From positions 1 through 23,096 of the IMG/VR virus record IMGVR_UViG_3300009156_000087: a stretch of 23,096 nucleotides of DNA; one strand, 5' to 3'. Below are positions 5,912-12,215 of this stretch, one piece after another (the stretch's first letter is position 1; each line of letters opens with the position of its first letter). The stretch comes from a virus. A model generated the notes under the pieces. It did not search any database and was not told the DNA's origin. It saw nothing but the letters and a program-made list of their open reading frames with translations. The translations under genes and the position numbers were made by a program.

Positions 5912-6274
5912 CTACCGCTGCGGATCCAGATCGTCCGCGAACTTAGTCAACCAGGACACCGTTTCTTCCTGGGTTTTGAACACACCGTCGTTCCACGCCG
6001 GGGCATTGCGCCAGCCGTAGCTACCGACTGGTGCGTCATCGGGGTAGTGCTCTTCCATCCACTGACCGAACCGTGTGGTGAACACGCACCCCAACGCCAG
6101 CCGTTGCGTCTTATGGATCGGGGAAACCGCGCGGTCGAAGGCGCCCATGAGGCACACCTGCCCCTGCTCATTCTCCAGCATGCCCTGCACCCAGCCGCGT
6201 TCTTCGATGATCGTGGCGGCTTTGCGGGCATGCCGCCCGATGATGTTGGCCTGTGTCGGCCTGAACTTGCCCAT
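5912..6274 (-). CDS. DUF6197-like protein
   Basis: A 120-residue protein with the pattern WVQGMLENEQGQVCLMGAF in the first half and a WND motif followed by a C-terminal helix (TQEETVSWLTKFADDL). This resembles DUF6197-type proteins of actinobacteria and their phages, whose function is unknown. The ATG at 6274 follows a strong GAGGAGG site at 5 nt spacing. It is first in its unit; a TATAAA lies just upstream, too close to be judged. Confidence 0.7.
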   Translation of the reverse strand: MGKFRPTQANIIGRHARKAATIIEERGWVQGMLENEQGQVCLMGAFDRAVSPIHKTQRLALGCVFTTRFGQWMEEHYPDDAPVGSYGWRNAPAWNDGVFKTQEETVSWLTKFADDLDPQR

Positions 6275-6427
6275 CGAACCTCCTCTTTTATACTGCCGGC
6301 GAGGGGCCTGCCATTAACAATGGCGATGCGAACCTCAGAGCCCGTGATCGTATAGAACGCAACCACAGCCACCCTCGCCGGAGCTCTATGTGGTGGGGGG
6401 AAACAAGTCCAGGGCGCCTCCACCAAA
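6275..6427. other. Intergenic stretch between DUF6197-like and SPFH genes
   Basis: No convincing gene. It contains the small inverted repeat GCCATT-AAC-AATGGC near 6310-6324 and ends at the terminator hairpin of the SPFH gene. Open frames crossing it on the minus strand are shadows. Confidence 0.4.
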
Positions 6428-6447
6428 CCCCGGCAGCGCTACCGGGG
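6428..6447 (-). terminator. Terminator-like hairpin after the SPFH gene
   Basis: CCCCGG and CCGGGG pair across an 8-nt loop, about 15 bp past the stop at 6462. On the minus strand it is followed by TTTGG, only a short T tract. Confidence 0.5.
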
Positions 6448-6461
6448 GCGAGTCTATTTGG

Positions 6462-7421
6462 TCACGAGATGATCAGGTTGCCGTCGGCGCCGACGATCAG
6501 CCGGCATTCCTTCGCCACCTTGCAAGCCTCGATCAACGCGTTCATCTGTGTGATCTGCTTCTGCAGCTCCACCCAACCCGGCGAGCGGTACAACGCGTCC
6601 AGCTTAGCCGCCGCGTCTGCCTTGCCCTGTGCTTCGGCCACCAAAGCTCGTGCCTCAGCCTCGGCTGCGGCGACCTTCGCGGCGCCCAGTTCGATTGCCT
6701 TCTGCTTCTCGTTACGGGCCTGTTGAATGCCGGGATCGGTGAACTCGACGTTGATGATCGAAAGTTCCAGCGGCGGGCATTCAGAGTGCAACCGGTTGAA
6801 GCTCGGCCCGCAGAAGAACGGGCCTCCGGTGATGCGGTTGAACTCCGTCGCCAACGCCTTACCCACGTCGATTTGGGCCTGGGTGCGGATGCCGTTCTTG
6901 TTCGCCACCAAGTCATCGGCGGAATACTGACGCACCACGTCCGCGATAATCTTCTGCTGCGTCGGCACGAACTCGGCCAGCAGCATCTTCTTCCAGCCGT
7001 CTTCGGTGTTGGCGTTGTACCGATGCCCCACCGTCTCCCAGAACTGGCGGACGACGCCGCCTGCAGCGTCGCAGAACGTGTTCAGCTTGAAGTTTGTCTT
7101 GGTCCAGACGTTCACCTGGACACCGGATGGTTGACCATCCTCCGGCTTAGCCGAGACGGTGATGGTGTCCTTGGAGTCAGCACCGTCCTGATTGGCGATA
7201 ACCCAGGTGCGCAGGTTGGTGGGCAGGAACACAACCTCGTTGTTCCACTCGAACTTGCCGGCGTCGGATGGTTCGATGCAGAAACCGAACCGGTCACCGT
7301 CTGAGGGGCCTTGCCAGTAGTACAAGCCGACCTGGTCATTAGGTGCGACGGTGGTGCATGCGGCGGTGCCCAGGAGGATCGCTGCGACAAGCGCGAAAAG
7401 TGTGGGTTTGTTGGGTTTCAC
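6462..7421 (-). CDS. SPFH/Band-7 domain lipoprotein
   Basis: 319 residues. The N-terminal signal (LFALVAAILLGTAAC) ends in a lipobox-like TAAC, so it is probably exported and lipid-anchored outside the membrane. Residues of about 30-230 look like an SPFH/prohibitin domain (VQVNVWTKTNFKL, EFVPTQQKIIADVV). Residues 230-290 are an Ala/Glu/Lys-rich coiled coil (AKVAAAEAEARALVAEAQGK), the usual oligomerisation arm. The C-terminus ends GADGNLIIS. The GTG start has AGGAGAAAG upstream and overlaps the stop of the small membrane-protein gene (GTGA). Family members organise membrane microdomains; the phage role is unknown. Confidence 0.88.
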   Translation of the reverse strand: MKPNKPTLFALVAAILLGTAACTTVAPNDQVGLYYWQGPSDGDRFGFCIEPSDAGKFEWNNEVVFLPTNLRTWVIANQDGADSKDTITVSAKPEDGQPSGVQVNVWTKTNFKLNTFCDAAGGVVRQFWETVGHRYNANTEDGWKKMLLAEFVPTQQKIIADVVRQYSADDLVANKNGIRTQAQIDVGKALATEFNRITGGPFFCGPSFNRLHSECPPLELSIINVEFTDPGIQQARNEKQKAIELGAAKVAAAEAEARALVAEAQGKADAAAKLDALYRSPGWVELQKQITQMNALIEACKVAKECRLIVGADGNLIIS

Positions 7422-7573
7422 TGAAGTTCTTTCTCCTGCTCCCTGTTGAGTTTGCGTTGCTTGCGGTCATACCGGGTGAAGATCCAGAAGCGGACGCCAT
7501 TGACGATCAGCAGGATCACCAGATAGCCGATCACCACACCCAGAAGCGCTGCCAAAACGAGAACGCCTTTCAT
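7418..7573 (-). CDS. Small one-helix membrane protein (51 aa)
   Basis: One hydrophobic segment (VLVLAALLGVVIGYLVILL) follows MKG; a basic cytoplasmic-type tail (RYDRKQRKLNREQEKEL) comes after it. GGGAGGGG is placed just before the ATG. The gene overlaps its neighbours on both sides by 4 bp, so it is coupled to the SPFH lipoprotein and may act with it at the membrane. Confidence 0.8.
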   Translation of the reverse strand: MKGVLVLAALLGVVIGYLVILLIVNGVRFWIFTRYDRKQRKLNREQEKELQ

Positions 7574-7722
7574 TTCCCCTCCCTTTGCTGTCGGGCGCCG
7601 TGGTGTCGCTCTTGCGGGTTGCGGTGTTCACGGCAGTACCCCTCGACGGTGGCGCGCGGCTGCGCGCATGAATGTTCTTTGCAGCTGGCCTGTCTACGTG
7701 TGGCCTTTTTGCGTTTCTTCAC
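7570..7722 (-). CDS. Small Cys/His protein (50 aa)
   Basis: Begins VKKRKKATRRQ (basic) and carries CKEHSC and YCREH, four possible zinc ligands of a small zinc-finger type. The stop overlaps the next ATG (ATGA). No good Shine-Dalgarno precedes the GTG; a 19-codon open frame (start 7753, end 7694, GGCGG upstream) overlaps it and may couple translation. Function unknown. Confidence 0.6.
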   Translation of the reverse strand: MKKRKKATRRQASCKEHSCAQPRATVEGYCREHRNPQERHHGARQQREGK

Positions 7723-7775
7723 TTAGTCGATGAATTTTGTTTTTGGCATTCATCAAGCCGCCAGAGAATATTGCG

Positions 7776-7849
7776 GGTGTCTGATGGGATTCGAACCCAC
7801 GAGTACTGGCACCACAAGCCAGCGCATAATGCCTTCCTGCTTCAGACAC
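7776..7849 (-). tRNA. tRNA-His (GTG)
   Basis: Anticodon loop TTGTGGT, perfect GTGTCTG/CAGACAC acceptor and C73. The base before position 1 is T, so the G-1 usual for bacterial His tRNAs is not encoded. Confidence 0.9.
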
Positions 7850-7851
7850 AG

Positions 7852-7909
7852 TGGACCTGGCGGGACTCGAACCCGCATCACGCGTTCGCCTACCTTTAGC
7901 TACAGGCCC
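7852..7909 (-). pseudogene. 58-nt tRNA remnant lacking a normal anticodon arm
   Basis: The acceptor (GGGCCTG/CAGGTCC, A73) and T-arm (GCGGG/CCCGC around TTCGAGT) are intact. Only 26 nt join them and no 5-bp anticodon stem with a 7-nt loop can be drawn. It is either a deletion product or a minimal tRNA-like RNA. It sits 2 nt after tRNA-His in the array. Confidence 0.7.
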
Positions 7910-7913
7910 ACGT

Positions 7914-8012
7914 CTACTTTCCTCGGGCGCTGAACGCACCGAGAGCGGCGGCCACCAAGATGCAGATCAAGAAGATCCCACACGGGCCGAGAGCTTTCAC
8001 GAAATCACGCAT
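7914..8012 (-). CDS. Tiny membrane protein (32 aa)
   Basis: MRDFVKALGPCG, then a hydrophobic run (IFLICILVAAALGAF), then SARGK. AAGGGAGGA lies 8 nt before the ATG, a strong site that supports real translation despite the size. It lies between tRNA-Ser (TGA) and the tRNA remnant. Function unknown; phage proteins of this kind may alter the host membrane. Confidence 0.68.
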   Translation of the reverse strand: MRDFVKALGPCGIFLICILVAAALGAFSARGK

Positions 8013-8037
8013 CGCCTGTCCTCCCTTGTCGGCGTCG

Positions 8038-8122
8038 CGAAGGGTAAAGGAATCGAACCCTCACCGCTCATCACGATGGCACGGTTTTCAAGACCGCTTC
8101 CCCACCTTGGGGGCTACCCTCC
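8038..8122 (-). tRNA. tRNA-Ser (TGA)
   Basis: Class II tRNA with a long variable arm, anticodon loop CTTGAAA, GGAGGGT/ACCCTTC acceptor with one wobble, and G73. Its 5' end overlaps the 3' end of the upstream small gene by 9 nt. Confidence 0.9.
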
Positions 8123-8299
8123 TAAGCGATTCAACGCAGCACGGTTACGCTCGCTGGCCTCGCGCATCATCTGCTTCGCCTTGTGCACGGGCGGCTCGGC
8201 ATAGAACCAGCAGTAGTTGTACTGCCAGCATTTGCGAGGCCCCCGGCACGGCGGGTGGATGCACAGCCGTGCCGGTTCAATCGTCTTGATGCTTTTCAC
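8114..8299 (-). CDS. Small Cys-rich protein (61 aa)
   Basis: Contains LCIHPPCRGPRKCWQYNYCWFY, with four cysteines that could bind a metal, then a basic helix ending RNRAALNRLGG. The GTG at 8299 has no clear ribosome site but lies inside the 3' end of the upstream gene, so coupling is likely. The last 9 nt overlap tRNA-Ser. No family recognised. Confidence 0.6.
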   Translation of the reverse strand: MKSIKTIEPARLCIHPPCRGPRKCWQYNYCWFYAEPPVHKAKQMMREASERNRAALNRLGG

Positions 8300-8483
8300 A
8301 ACGGTAGTCGTTCGTCTCGAATCGCAGGCACCATTTGTGCCAGCACAAGCGCCAATTGGGGAACCTGGTGTTGAACGCTACCTTCACATTCCATGTTCGG
8401 CGCAGCTCCTCCGGGTAGCAGCCGTAACGCTGCTTGAAACCCATATATTGGTGCATGAGGGCTTTACGTAGGTTGTCGTCCAC
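8277..8483 (-). CDS. Hypothetical protein starting right after tRNA-Gln
   Basis: 68 residues from the GTG at 8483 (VDDNLRKALMHQYMGF...). The body is Trp/Arg-rich (NWRLCWHKWCLRFETNDYRCEKH) with Cys and His that could bind a metal. The GTG lies one nt beyond the discriminator base of tRNA-Gln (CTG), so RNase cleavage there would leave an mRNA with a single-base leader. Starting earlier would place the N-terminus inside the tRNA. Confidence 0.6.
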   Translation of the reverse strand: MDDNLRKALMHQYMGFKQRYGCYPEELRRTWNVKVAFNTRFPNWRLCWHKWCLRFETNDYRCEKHQDD

Positions 8484-8484
8484 G

Positions 8485-8555
8485 CTCCAGATCGAAGATT
8501 CGAACTCCAATTTCCGGGTTCAGAGCCCGGCGTCTTACCATTAGACGAATCTGGA
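8485..8555 (-). tRNA. tRNA-Gln (CTG)
   Basis: Anticodon loop CTCTGAA, acceptor TCCAGAT/ATCTGGA with the T1:A72 pair typical of Gln tRNAs, and G73. Confidence 0.92.
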
Positions 8556-8567
8556 CTGCGCCATCTG

Positions 8568-9197
8568 CTACCCCAGCAGAGCCGCGTCGGTCACGGTGTA
8601 GGAACCCCGCGAGATCCAGACGTACCCGGTGGTTTTGTTGCGTTTGATCTGGAACATCGTCGACTTGTTCACGTCAGTTCCGAATCCGCTGACCGACCCC
8701 GCGAACGCCATGATCGGGTTGTTCCACTGGTCGCACAGCTGAGCCACAGCCTGCGTGCCAGTGAAGTTGTTCTTCACGGCCCGCCAGGCGAAGTTGACGA
8801 GCGGGACACCACGATCGTTGTTCTGGATGCGCATGTTCGCGAACTGCTGGGAGTTGGCGAATAGCGAGTCTTTGGCGCTGTCGGAGACGTAGACCGTAGT
8901 GAAGCCAACGGTCCTGATGATGTTGTCGCCGCATGAGATTGCGATGACGGAAGAGTCTTCGATCTTCTCGCCCTTCTTGTTGTACCGATCGAACATGGTG
9001 TCGCGCTGGAAGTCCAGGCTGCGGCAGTGTACTTCGTATACCAGTTGACCGTCTGTGCCGAAGTTGTAGATCGTGCCCGGCGACGCGCCCAGTGCCCTCA
9101 TCGCGTCGGCGATGGCGTTGTCAAACGCGGAACAGCCCGGCAGCGCTACCGCGATGACCAGTGCGAGGCAGATGAGTCGTGCGAAACGTTTGTACAT
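8568..9197 (-). CDS. Exported lipoprotein, unknown function
   Basis: 209 residues from the ATG at 9197, which follows GGGGAGGAC. The signal peptide (LICLALVIAVALPGC) ends with a lipobox LPGC at Cys22. The mature part is beta-rich with scattered cysteines (EVHCRSLDF, ISCGDN, AQLCDQW) and many Asn residues near the C-terminus. It is the second lipoprotein of the array after the SPFH protein. Surface display or superinfection exclusion is possible but only by analogy. Confidence 0.82.
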   Translation of the reverse strand: MYKRFARLICLALVIAVALPGCSAFDNAIADAMRALGASPGTIYNFGTDGQLVYEVHCRSLDFQRDTMFDRYNKKGEKIEDSSVIAISCGDNIIRTVGFTTVYVSDSAKDSLFANSQQFANMRIQNNDRGVPLVNFAWRAVKNNFTGTQAVAQLCDQWNNPIMAFAGSVSGFGTDVNKSTMFQIKRNKTTGYVWISRGSYTVTDAALLG

Positions 9198-9238
9198 CTT
9201 AGTCCTCCCCGGACGATTTAAACTATGTGGGTTATGCG

Positions 9239-9309
9239 CCTCGGGGCAGAGATTCGAACTCCAATTACCGGAACCAAAATCCGGTGGCCTGCCGTTAGCC
9301 GAACCCGAG
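9239..9309 (-). tRNA. tRNA-Gln (TTG)
   Basis: Anticodon loop TTTTGGT, T-loop TTCGAAT, acceptor CTCGGGT/CCCCGAG with a single 7-66 mismatch, G73. It starts one nt after the ACCA end of the 154-nt tRNA-like RNA. Confidence 0.88.
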
Positions 9310-9310
9310 T

Positions 9311-9464
9311 TGGTGGGGGACTGGGACTCGAACCCAGCTCTCAACAACCTTTTTATCGCATATGGCGCTAGCGGCCGGCAGCGGCGGCGAGGCGGATCCC
9401 AACCTACGCCCAGTTGTTGCGCATCAAGCGCAGACCAGGTCGGCGCCCCCGACGCTTTCCCCCA
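9311..9464 (-). ncRNA. 154-nt tRNA-like RNA with a tmRNA-like outline
   Basis: A perfect T-arm (CTGGG, loop TTCGAGT, CCCAG) is followed by TCCCCC and ACCA. The matching 5' acceptor strand TGGGGGA is found 135-140 nt upstream, right after tRNA-Asn. No normal anticodon arm fits between. A 7-bp helix (CAACAAC/GTTGTTG) can take the place of the tmRNA P2 helix, ending 4 nt before the T-stem. Stop codons inside one frame bracket VGIRLAAAAGR and, before it, MRNNWA. tmRNAs are normally longer and carry the G3.U70 pair; here pair 3-70 is G:C. A tRNA with a large insertion is the alternative. Confidence 0.5.
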
Positions 9465-9465
9465 G

Positions 9466-9537
9466 CTGGTCACCCCAGATTCGAACTGGGATCCCCCGGA
9501 TTAACAGTCCAGTGCTTTGCCGTTAAGCTAGCGACCA
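9466..9537 (-). tRNA. tRNA-Asn (GTT)
   Basis: Anticodon loop CTGTTAA, T1:A72, acceptor TGGTCGC/GTGACCA with one G.U, G73. All stems form. Confidence 0.92.
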
Positions 9538-9541
9538 TCAG

Positions 9542-9614
9542 CGCCACCGGCAGGATTCGAACCCGCATCTTCCCGCTTTGGAGGCGGGCGCTCTACCAAT
9601 TGAGCTACGTTGAC
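9542..9614 (-). tRNA. tRNA-Trp (CCA)
   Basis: Anticodon loop CTCCAAA and G73 as expected for Trp. The acceptor GTCAACG/CGGTGGC has one A5 x G68 mismatch and one wobble. Confidence 0.9.
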
Positions 9615-9624
9615 AGCCCCCCGT

Positions 9625-9810
9625 TTACAAATCGAACTCGCCATTCAATACCCCGGCGACGAAAAGTTTCCATTCAGCCGGGGTGAATGTCAATACGAGC
9701 TCAGGCAAGTCGGACTGCCGCATCATCACGTTACCTTCGGGCAGCGAGGCGACCTCCGCGCAACCGTTAGAGTCGCAGAAGCTGGACTTGCGCCACACCA
9801 GATCCTTCAT
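9625..9810 (-). CDS. DUF397 family protein
   Basis: 61 residues, full length for DUF397: WRKSSFC near the N-terminus, CAEVASLPEGNVMMRQSD in the middle, and FTPAEWKLFVAGVLNGEFDL at the end. In actinobacteria DUF397 proteins usually sit beside an XRE-type regulator and are linked to development and signalling; no XRE gene is seen in this window. The ATG at 9810 has AGGGA at close spacing and also TAAGGT 7 nt upstream. It follows the vWA gene by 5 bp on the same strand. Confidence 0.85.
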   Translation of the reverse strand: MKDLVWRKSSFCDSNGCAEVASLPEGNVMMRQSDLPELVLTFTPAEWKLFVAGVLNGEFDL

Positions 9811-9815
9811 CGTCC

Positions 9816-10832
9816 CTACCTTAGAATCAGAAGTTTCGTGCCTGGCACCAGCTTACGGTTCACCGACGTTGATTGCACGAACACTTCGAACTCCGGGTTG
9901 TGCTCAGGCCTGACCCGGATCTCCGTATCAGGCAGGCCCAGAACAGCCCGCGCGTTGGCGCCCGAGAACACCAGACCTGTCCTCTTGTTGCGCACCAGGA
10001 TGTCTTTGCGCGCCTGGATCAGTTCGGTCTTGGTGAGCTGGTAGTAGGCGCTACCCATCTGATATGTGAGGCCGCGTGCTTCCACCCATTCCCGGATCGG
10101 CCACGACTGGTCGACGTCCAGGAGGAAGAATTGGCCCGCCTGCAGTGGCTTCAAGTCGGCCTTCACCAGCGCCGCCGTGTTCAGCGTGTCGGTGCCCATG
10201 GAGAACAGGTTGCGGGTGCCACGGAACGTGCCAGTGGACCGCGCGGTCATGTAGTTGTCCACGGCCCTGCGGATCGTTTCACCCGCCTCGGTCACGCCCT
10301 GGACGGTGTTGGCGTCCCAGATCGCGATGTTGTCAGCGGGGAACCCGAAGTTCTTCGCCTCGAACTTGCCCCGCTGATCCGGCACAAGCACCGCCACGGT
10401 CCAGTTGGACGCCTGCCCGCCTAGTAGCCGCGTCAACGCCGCAGGGGTCTGCTTGGACTCGTTCTCCTCCCCGTCGGTGACGACGAAGGTCAGGAATGCG
10501 TGGTCGCCGTAGATGGTGGACGTCGTGGCAAGATCCTGCTGGGACTTGATCGTCGCGTCGATTAAAGCGGTGCGACCGGTGGTGCCGTACAGGCCGGCGA
10601 TCGATGGTAGACGCAGCACGTCCTTGTCGAAGATCAGGCACCGCACGGTGTTGTTGAAGGTGTACACCGACACGCGTGTTTCCTGGTCGCGTTCTTTGGA
10701 GCGTTTCGCGAGGTAAGAGATCTGCCCGTCAACGACTTTGACCACGTCACGAGCCAGATGCGCCATCGACGACGAAGCGTCCACGACCACAGCAATATGG
10801 TTGATGAAGTTCTGTTTCACTACCTGCAACAC
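9816..10832 (-). CDS. von Willebrand factor A domain protein
   Basis: 338 residues. A complete MIDAS metal site is visible: D-x-S-x-S at 18-22 (DASSS), Thr at about 88 in TTGRTAL, and Asp at 120 in VVTDGEEN. The vWA fold spans about 10-190. The C-terminal half contains a GTFRGTRNLFSMG segment and a long basic region without a known motif. vWA domains bind proteins through a metal ion; the partner is unknown. The GTG at 10832 has no Shine-Dalgarno but TATGGT ends 6 nt upstream, so a leaderless mRNA is likely; a GTG four codons later is an alternative. Confidence 0.88.
   Translation of the reverse strand: MLQVVKQNFINHIAVVVDASSSMAHLARDVVKVVDGQISYLAKRSKERDQETRVSVYTFNNTVRCLIFDKDVLRLPSIAGLYGTTGRTALIDATIKSQQDLATTSTIYGDHAFLTFVVTDGEENESKQTPAALTRLLGGQASNWTVAVLVPDQRGKFEAKNFGFPADNIAIWDANTVQGVTEAGETIRRAVDNYMTARSTGTFRGTRNLFSMGTDTLNTAALVKADLKPLQAGQFFLLDVDQSWPIREWVEARGLTYQMGSAYYQLTKTELIQARKDILVRNKRTGLVFSGANARAVLGLPDTEIRVRPEHNPEFEVFVQSTSVNRKLVPGTKLLILR
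9818..9823 (-). promoter_or_regulatory. Candidate -10 before the DUF397 gene
   Basis: TAAGGT (TANNNT) ends 7 nt before the ATG at 9810. It overlaps the end of the vWA gene and a weak ribosome site, so either initiation mode is possible. Confidence 0.3.
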
Positions 10833-10838
10833 ATAATG

Positions 10839-10844
10839 ACCATA
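10839..10844 (-). promoter_or_regulatory. -10 box of the vWA gene, probable leaderless transcript
   Basis: TATGGT on the minus strand ends 6 nt before the GTG at 10832; no ribosome site lies between. Confidence 0.42.
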
Positions 10845-10863
10845 GGCACGGGGTGTGACATTC

Positions 10864-11427
10864 TCACGGCAGCGAATCCACCAGCGCTCTGAGCTGCTGA
10901 TACGCGACCGGCCTGTAGTCCCACACGTCGACGCCGACGTTGACCTGCCGCCCGTTGACCTTCCACGCCTCGTGTACGTGTCCGTGGATCAGCGCGTTGA
11001 AGCCGGCCTGCAGTTTCGGTCGGTGCGCTGTGTAACGGTCGAAGTCGTGGCTGTCGCCGGCCTCGGGGAAGTGACACAGCAGCCAGTCGCCGTAGACGTG
11101 CTGACCTTCCAACACGGTGAACCCGACACGTTCGTACAACGCGACACTTTGTGGCCCGGCTTTACGGTGACCCCGCCAGCATTTGTCGTGGTTGCCAGGC
11201 ACCAGGAACTTCGTGCCGTTGAGCAGTTGCACCAGCGGCAGGGTGTCGGCCAGCCGGCCCATCGCCACATCACCCAGGACGTAGACAACATCTTCGTCGC
11301 CCACGGCGCTGTTCCAGTTGTCGACCAACGCCGCGTTCATCTCTTGCACGTCGGCGTATGGCCGGTTGCAGTGGTCGATGATGTTGGCGTGGCCGAAGTG
11401 CAGGTCCGACGTGAACCAAACGTTCAT
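10864..11427 (-). CDS. Calcineurin-like metallophosphoesterase
   Basis: 187 residues with all metal-binding motifs of the family: DLHFGH (8-13), GDV (52-54), GNHD (78-81), LCHFPE with His118, and GHVH (149-152). It should hydrolyse phosphomono- or diesters; the substrate may be RNA or cyclic-phosphate ends given the tRNA context, which is inference. The ATG at 11427 (MNVWFTSDLH is a normal start for the family) lies one nt after the discriminator of the upstream tRNA, leaving no room for a ribosome site outside the tRNA. Confidence 0.9.
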   Translation of the reverse strand: MNVWFTSDLHFGHANIIDHCNRPYADVQEMNAALVDNWNSAVGDEDVVYVLGDVAMGRLADTLPLVQLLNGTKFLVPGNHDKCWRGHRKAGPQSVALYERVGFTVLEGQHVYGDWLLCHFPEAGDSHDFDRYTAHRPKLQAGFNALIHGHVHEAWKVNGRQVNVGVDVWDYRPVAYQQLRALVDSLP

Positions 11428-11428
11428 G

Positions 11429-11502
11429 TACCCCGGGAGGGACTCGAACCCCCAACCTTCTGATCCTAAATCAGACGCCGCTGCCAATTAGGCTACCGGG
11501 GC
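11429..11502 (-). tRNA. tRNA with TAG anticodon (Leu), short variable loop
   Basis: Clean cloverleaf with anticodon loop TTTAGGA (UAG, Leu CUA codons), acceptor GCCCCGG/CCGGGGT and A73. The variable loop has only 5 nt, whereas bacterial Leu tRNAs have a long one. The amino acid is therefore assigned by anticodon only. Confidence 0.8.
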
Positions 11503-11659
11503 CTGACCTCACCCTCCGGGGTACATGCGCACACGTGTGTCTCACTGGCTCTCAGGTGGTGCGCCTGGAGCTGACATGGACCGGAAGGTGAAGCCACTGT
11601 CCTCGCGGATACAGCATCTGCCGTCGCATCCCCGCGTCCGGGGCCAACATTGCAGACCG
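11503..11659 (-). other. 157-nt tRNA spacer with hairpins
   Basis: No gene or tRNA seen. It holds the palindrome CACACGTGTG (11530-11539), a CTCAGG...CCTGGAG hairpin near 11560-11580 and a GCGGAT...ATCCCCGC pairing near 11606-11635. CCCCG-CGT-CCGGGG lies close to tRNA-Gly. Confidence 0.4.
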
Positions 11660-11730
11660 AGCGTGATACCAGAGTCGAACTGGTGGCTCCTACTTGGAAG
11701 GAAGGTGTGTTACCGCTACACCAATCACGC
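11660..11730 (-). tRNA. tRNA-Gly (TCC)
   Basis: Anticodon loop CTTCCAA, perfect GCGTGAT/ATCACGC acceptor, U73 typical of Gly. One T30 x T40 mismatch in the anticodon stem. Confidence 0.9.
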
Positions 11731-11746
11731 GATTTGCAGGCCGTAG

Positions 11747-12109
11747 TTATGCGCTGGCCCCAACGGGTTCAGCGGATTCAGCGAGCACCGCAACCCATGC
11801 CGCCGTCAACGCCCGCGTCCGCGCGGCTTGAGGGTCATCTTCGTCGCTGCTGTCATCGTCGTCGAGTTCCGGCTCAGCGAACCCGGCCGCCTCGGCGAAC
11901 TTTTCGCAGATGCCCAACCTTTCCTTGCCCCGATGATAGTCGCCGAAGATCTGACCGAGGACGCAATCGGTGCTGTCGTTCAGGTCGATACGTCCCGGCG
12001 CGAGCAAGTTGCGCCAGTCGCTGGGGCCGTTGGCCTCAAGGAACTTGATACCTTCGCGCACACGCGGTTTGAACGGTTCGATGTCCGGGGTGGGGCAGTG
12101 TTTGCACAT
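11747..12109 (-). CDS. Small acidic protein, paralogue of the gene at 12481
   Basis: 120 residues. The core VREGIKFLEANGPSDWRNLL, DSTDCVLGQIFGDY matches the gene at 12481 (VREGIAYLDA, CVLGQLYGSY). An N-terminal CKHC and a strongly acidic stretch (LDDDDSSDEDDP) are specific to this copy. GAGGAG precedes the ATG. The two copies sit in the same tRNA array with tRNAs between them, which suggests duplication. Function unknown. Confidence 0.78.
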   Translation of the reverse strand: MCKHCPTPDIEPFKPRVREGIKFLEANGPSDWRNLLAPGRIDLNDSTDCVLGQIFGDYHRGKERLGICEKFAEAAGFAEPELDDDDSSDEDDPQAARTRALTAAWVAVLAESAEPVGASA

Positions 12110-12136
12110 GGGTTTCTCCTCTTGTGTGGGTTTGCG

Positions 12137-12207
12137 AGCATCACGCCAGAATCGAACTGGCTCCGCAACCTTGGCAAGGTGGCATGCGGCCTTTACAACA
12201 GTGATGC
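12137..12207 (-). tRNA. tRNA-Gly (GCC)
   Basis: Anticodon loop TTGCCAA, perfect GCATCAC/GTGATGC acceptor, T-loop TTCGATT, U73. D-stem is weak. Confidence 0.9.
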
Positions 12208-12215
12208 GCGGTGAC

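Noticed and set aside
5947-6426. 159-codon minus-strand frame overlapping the DUF6197-like gene
   Set aside because: It overlaps a gene with a strong ribosome site and family-like motifs, and itself has an Arg/Ser-rich shadow composition.
7694-7753. 19-codon ORF (MNAKNKIHRLSEETQ) after tRNA-His
   Set aside because: Only a weak GGCGG precedes it and it overlaps the Cys/His gene out of frame; mentioned as a possible coupling leader but not called as a gene.
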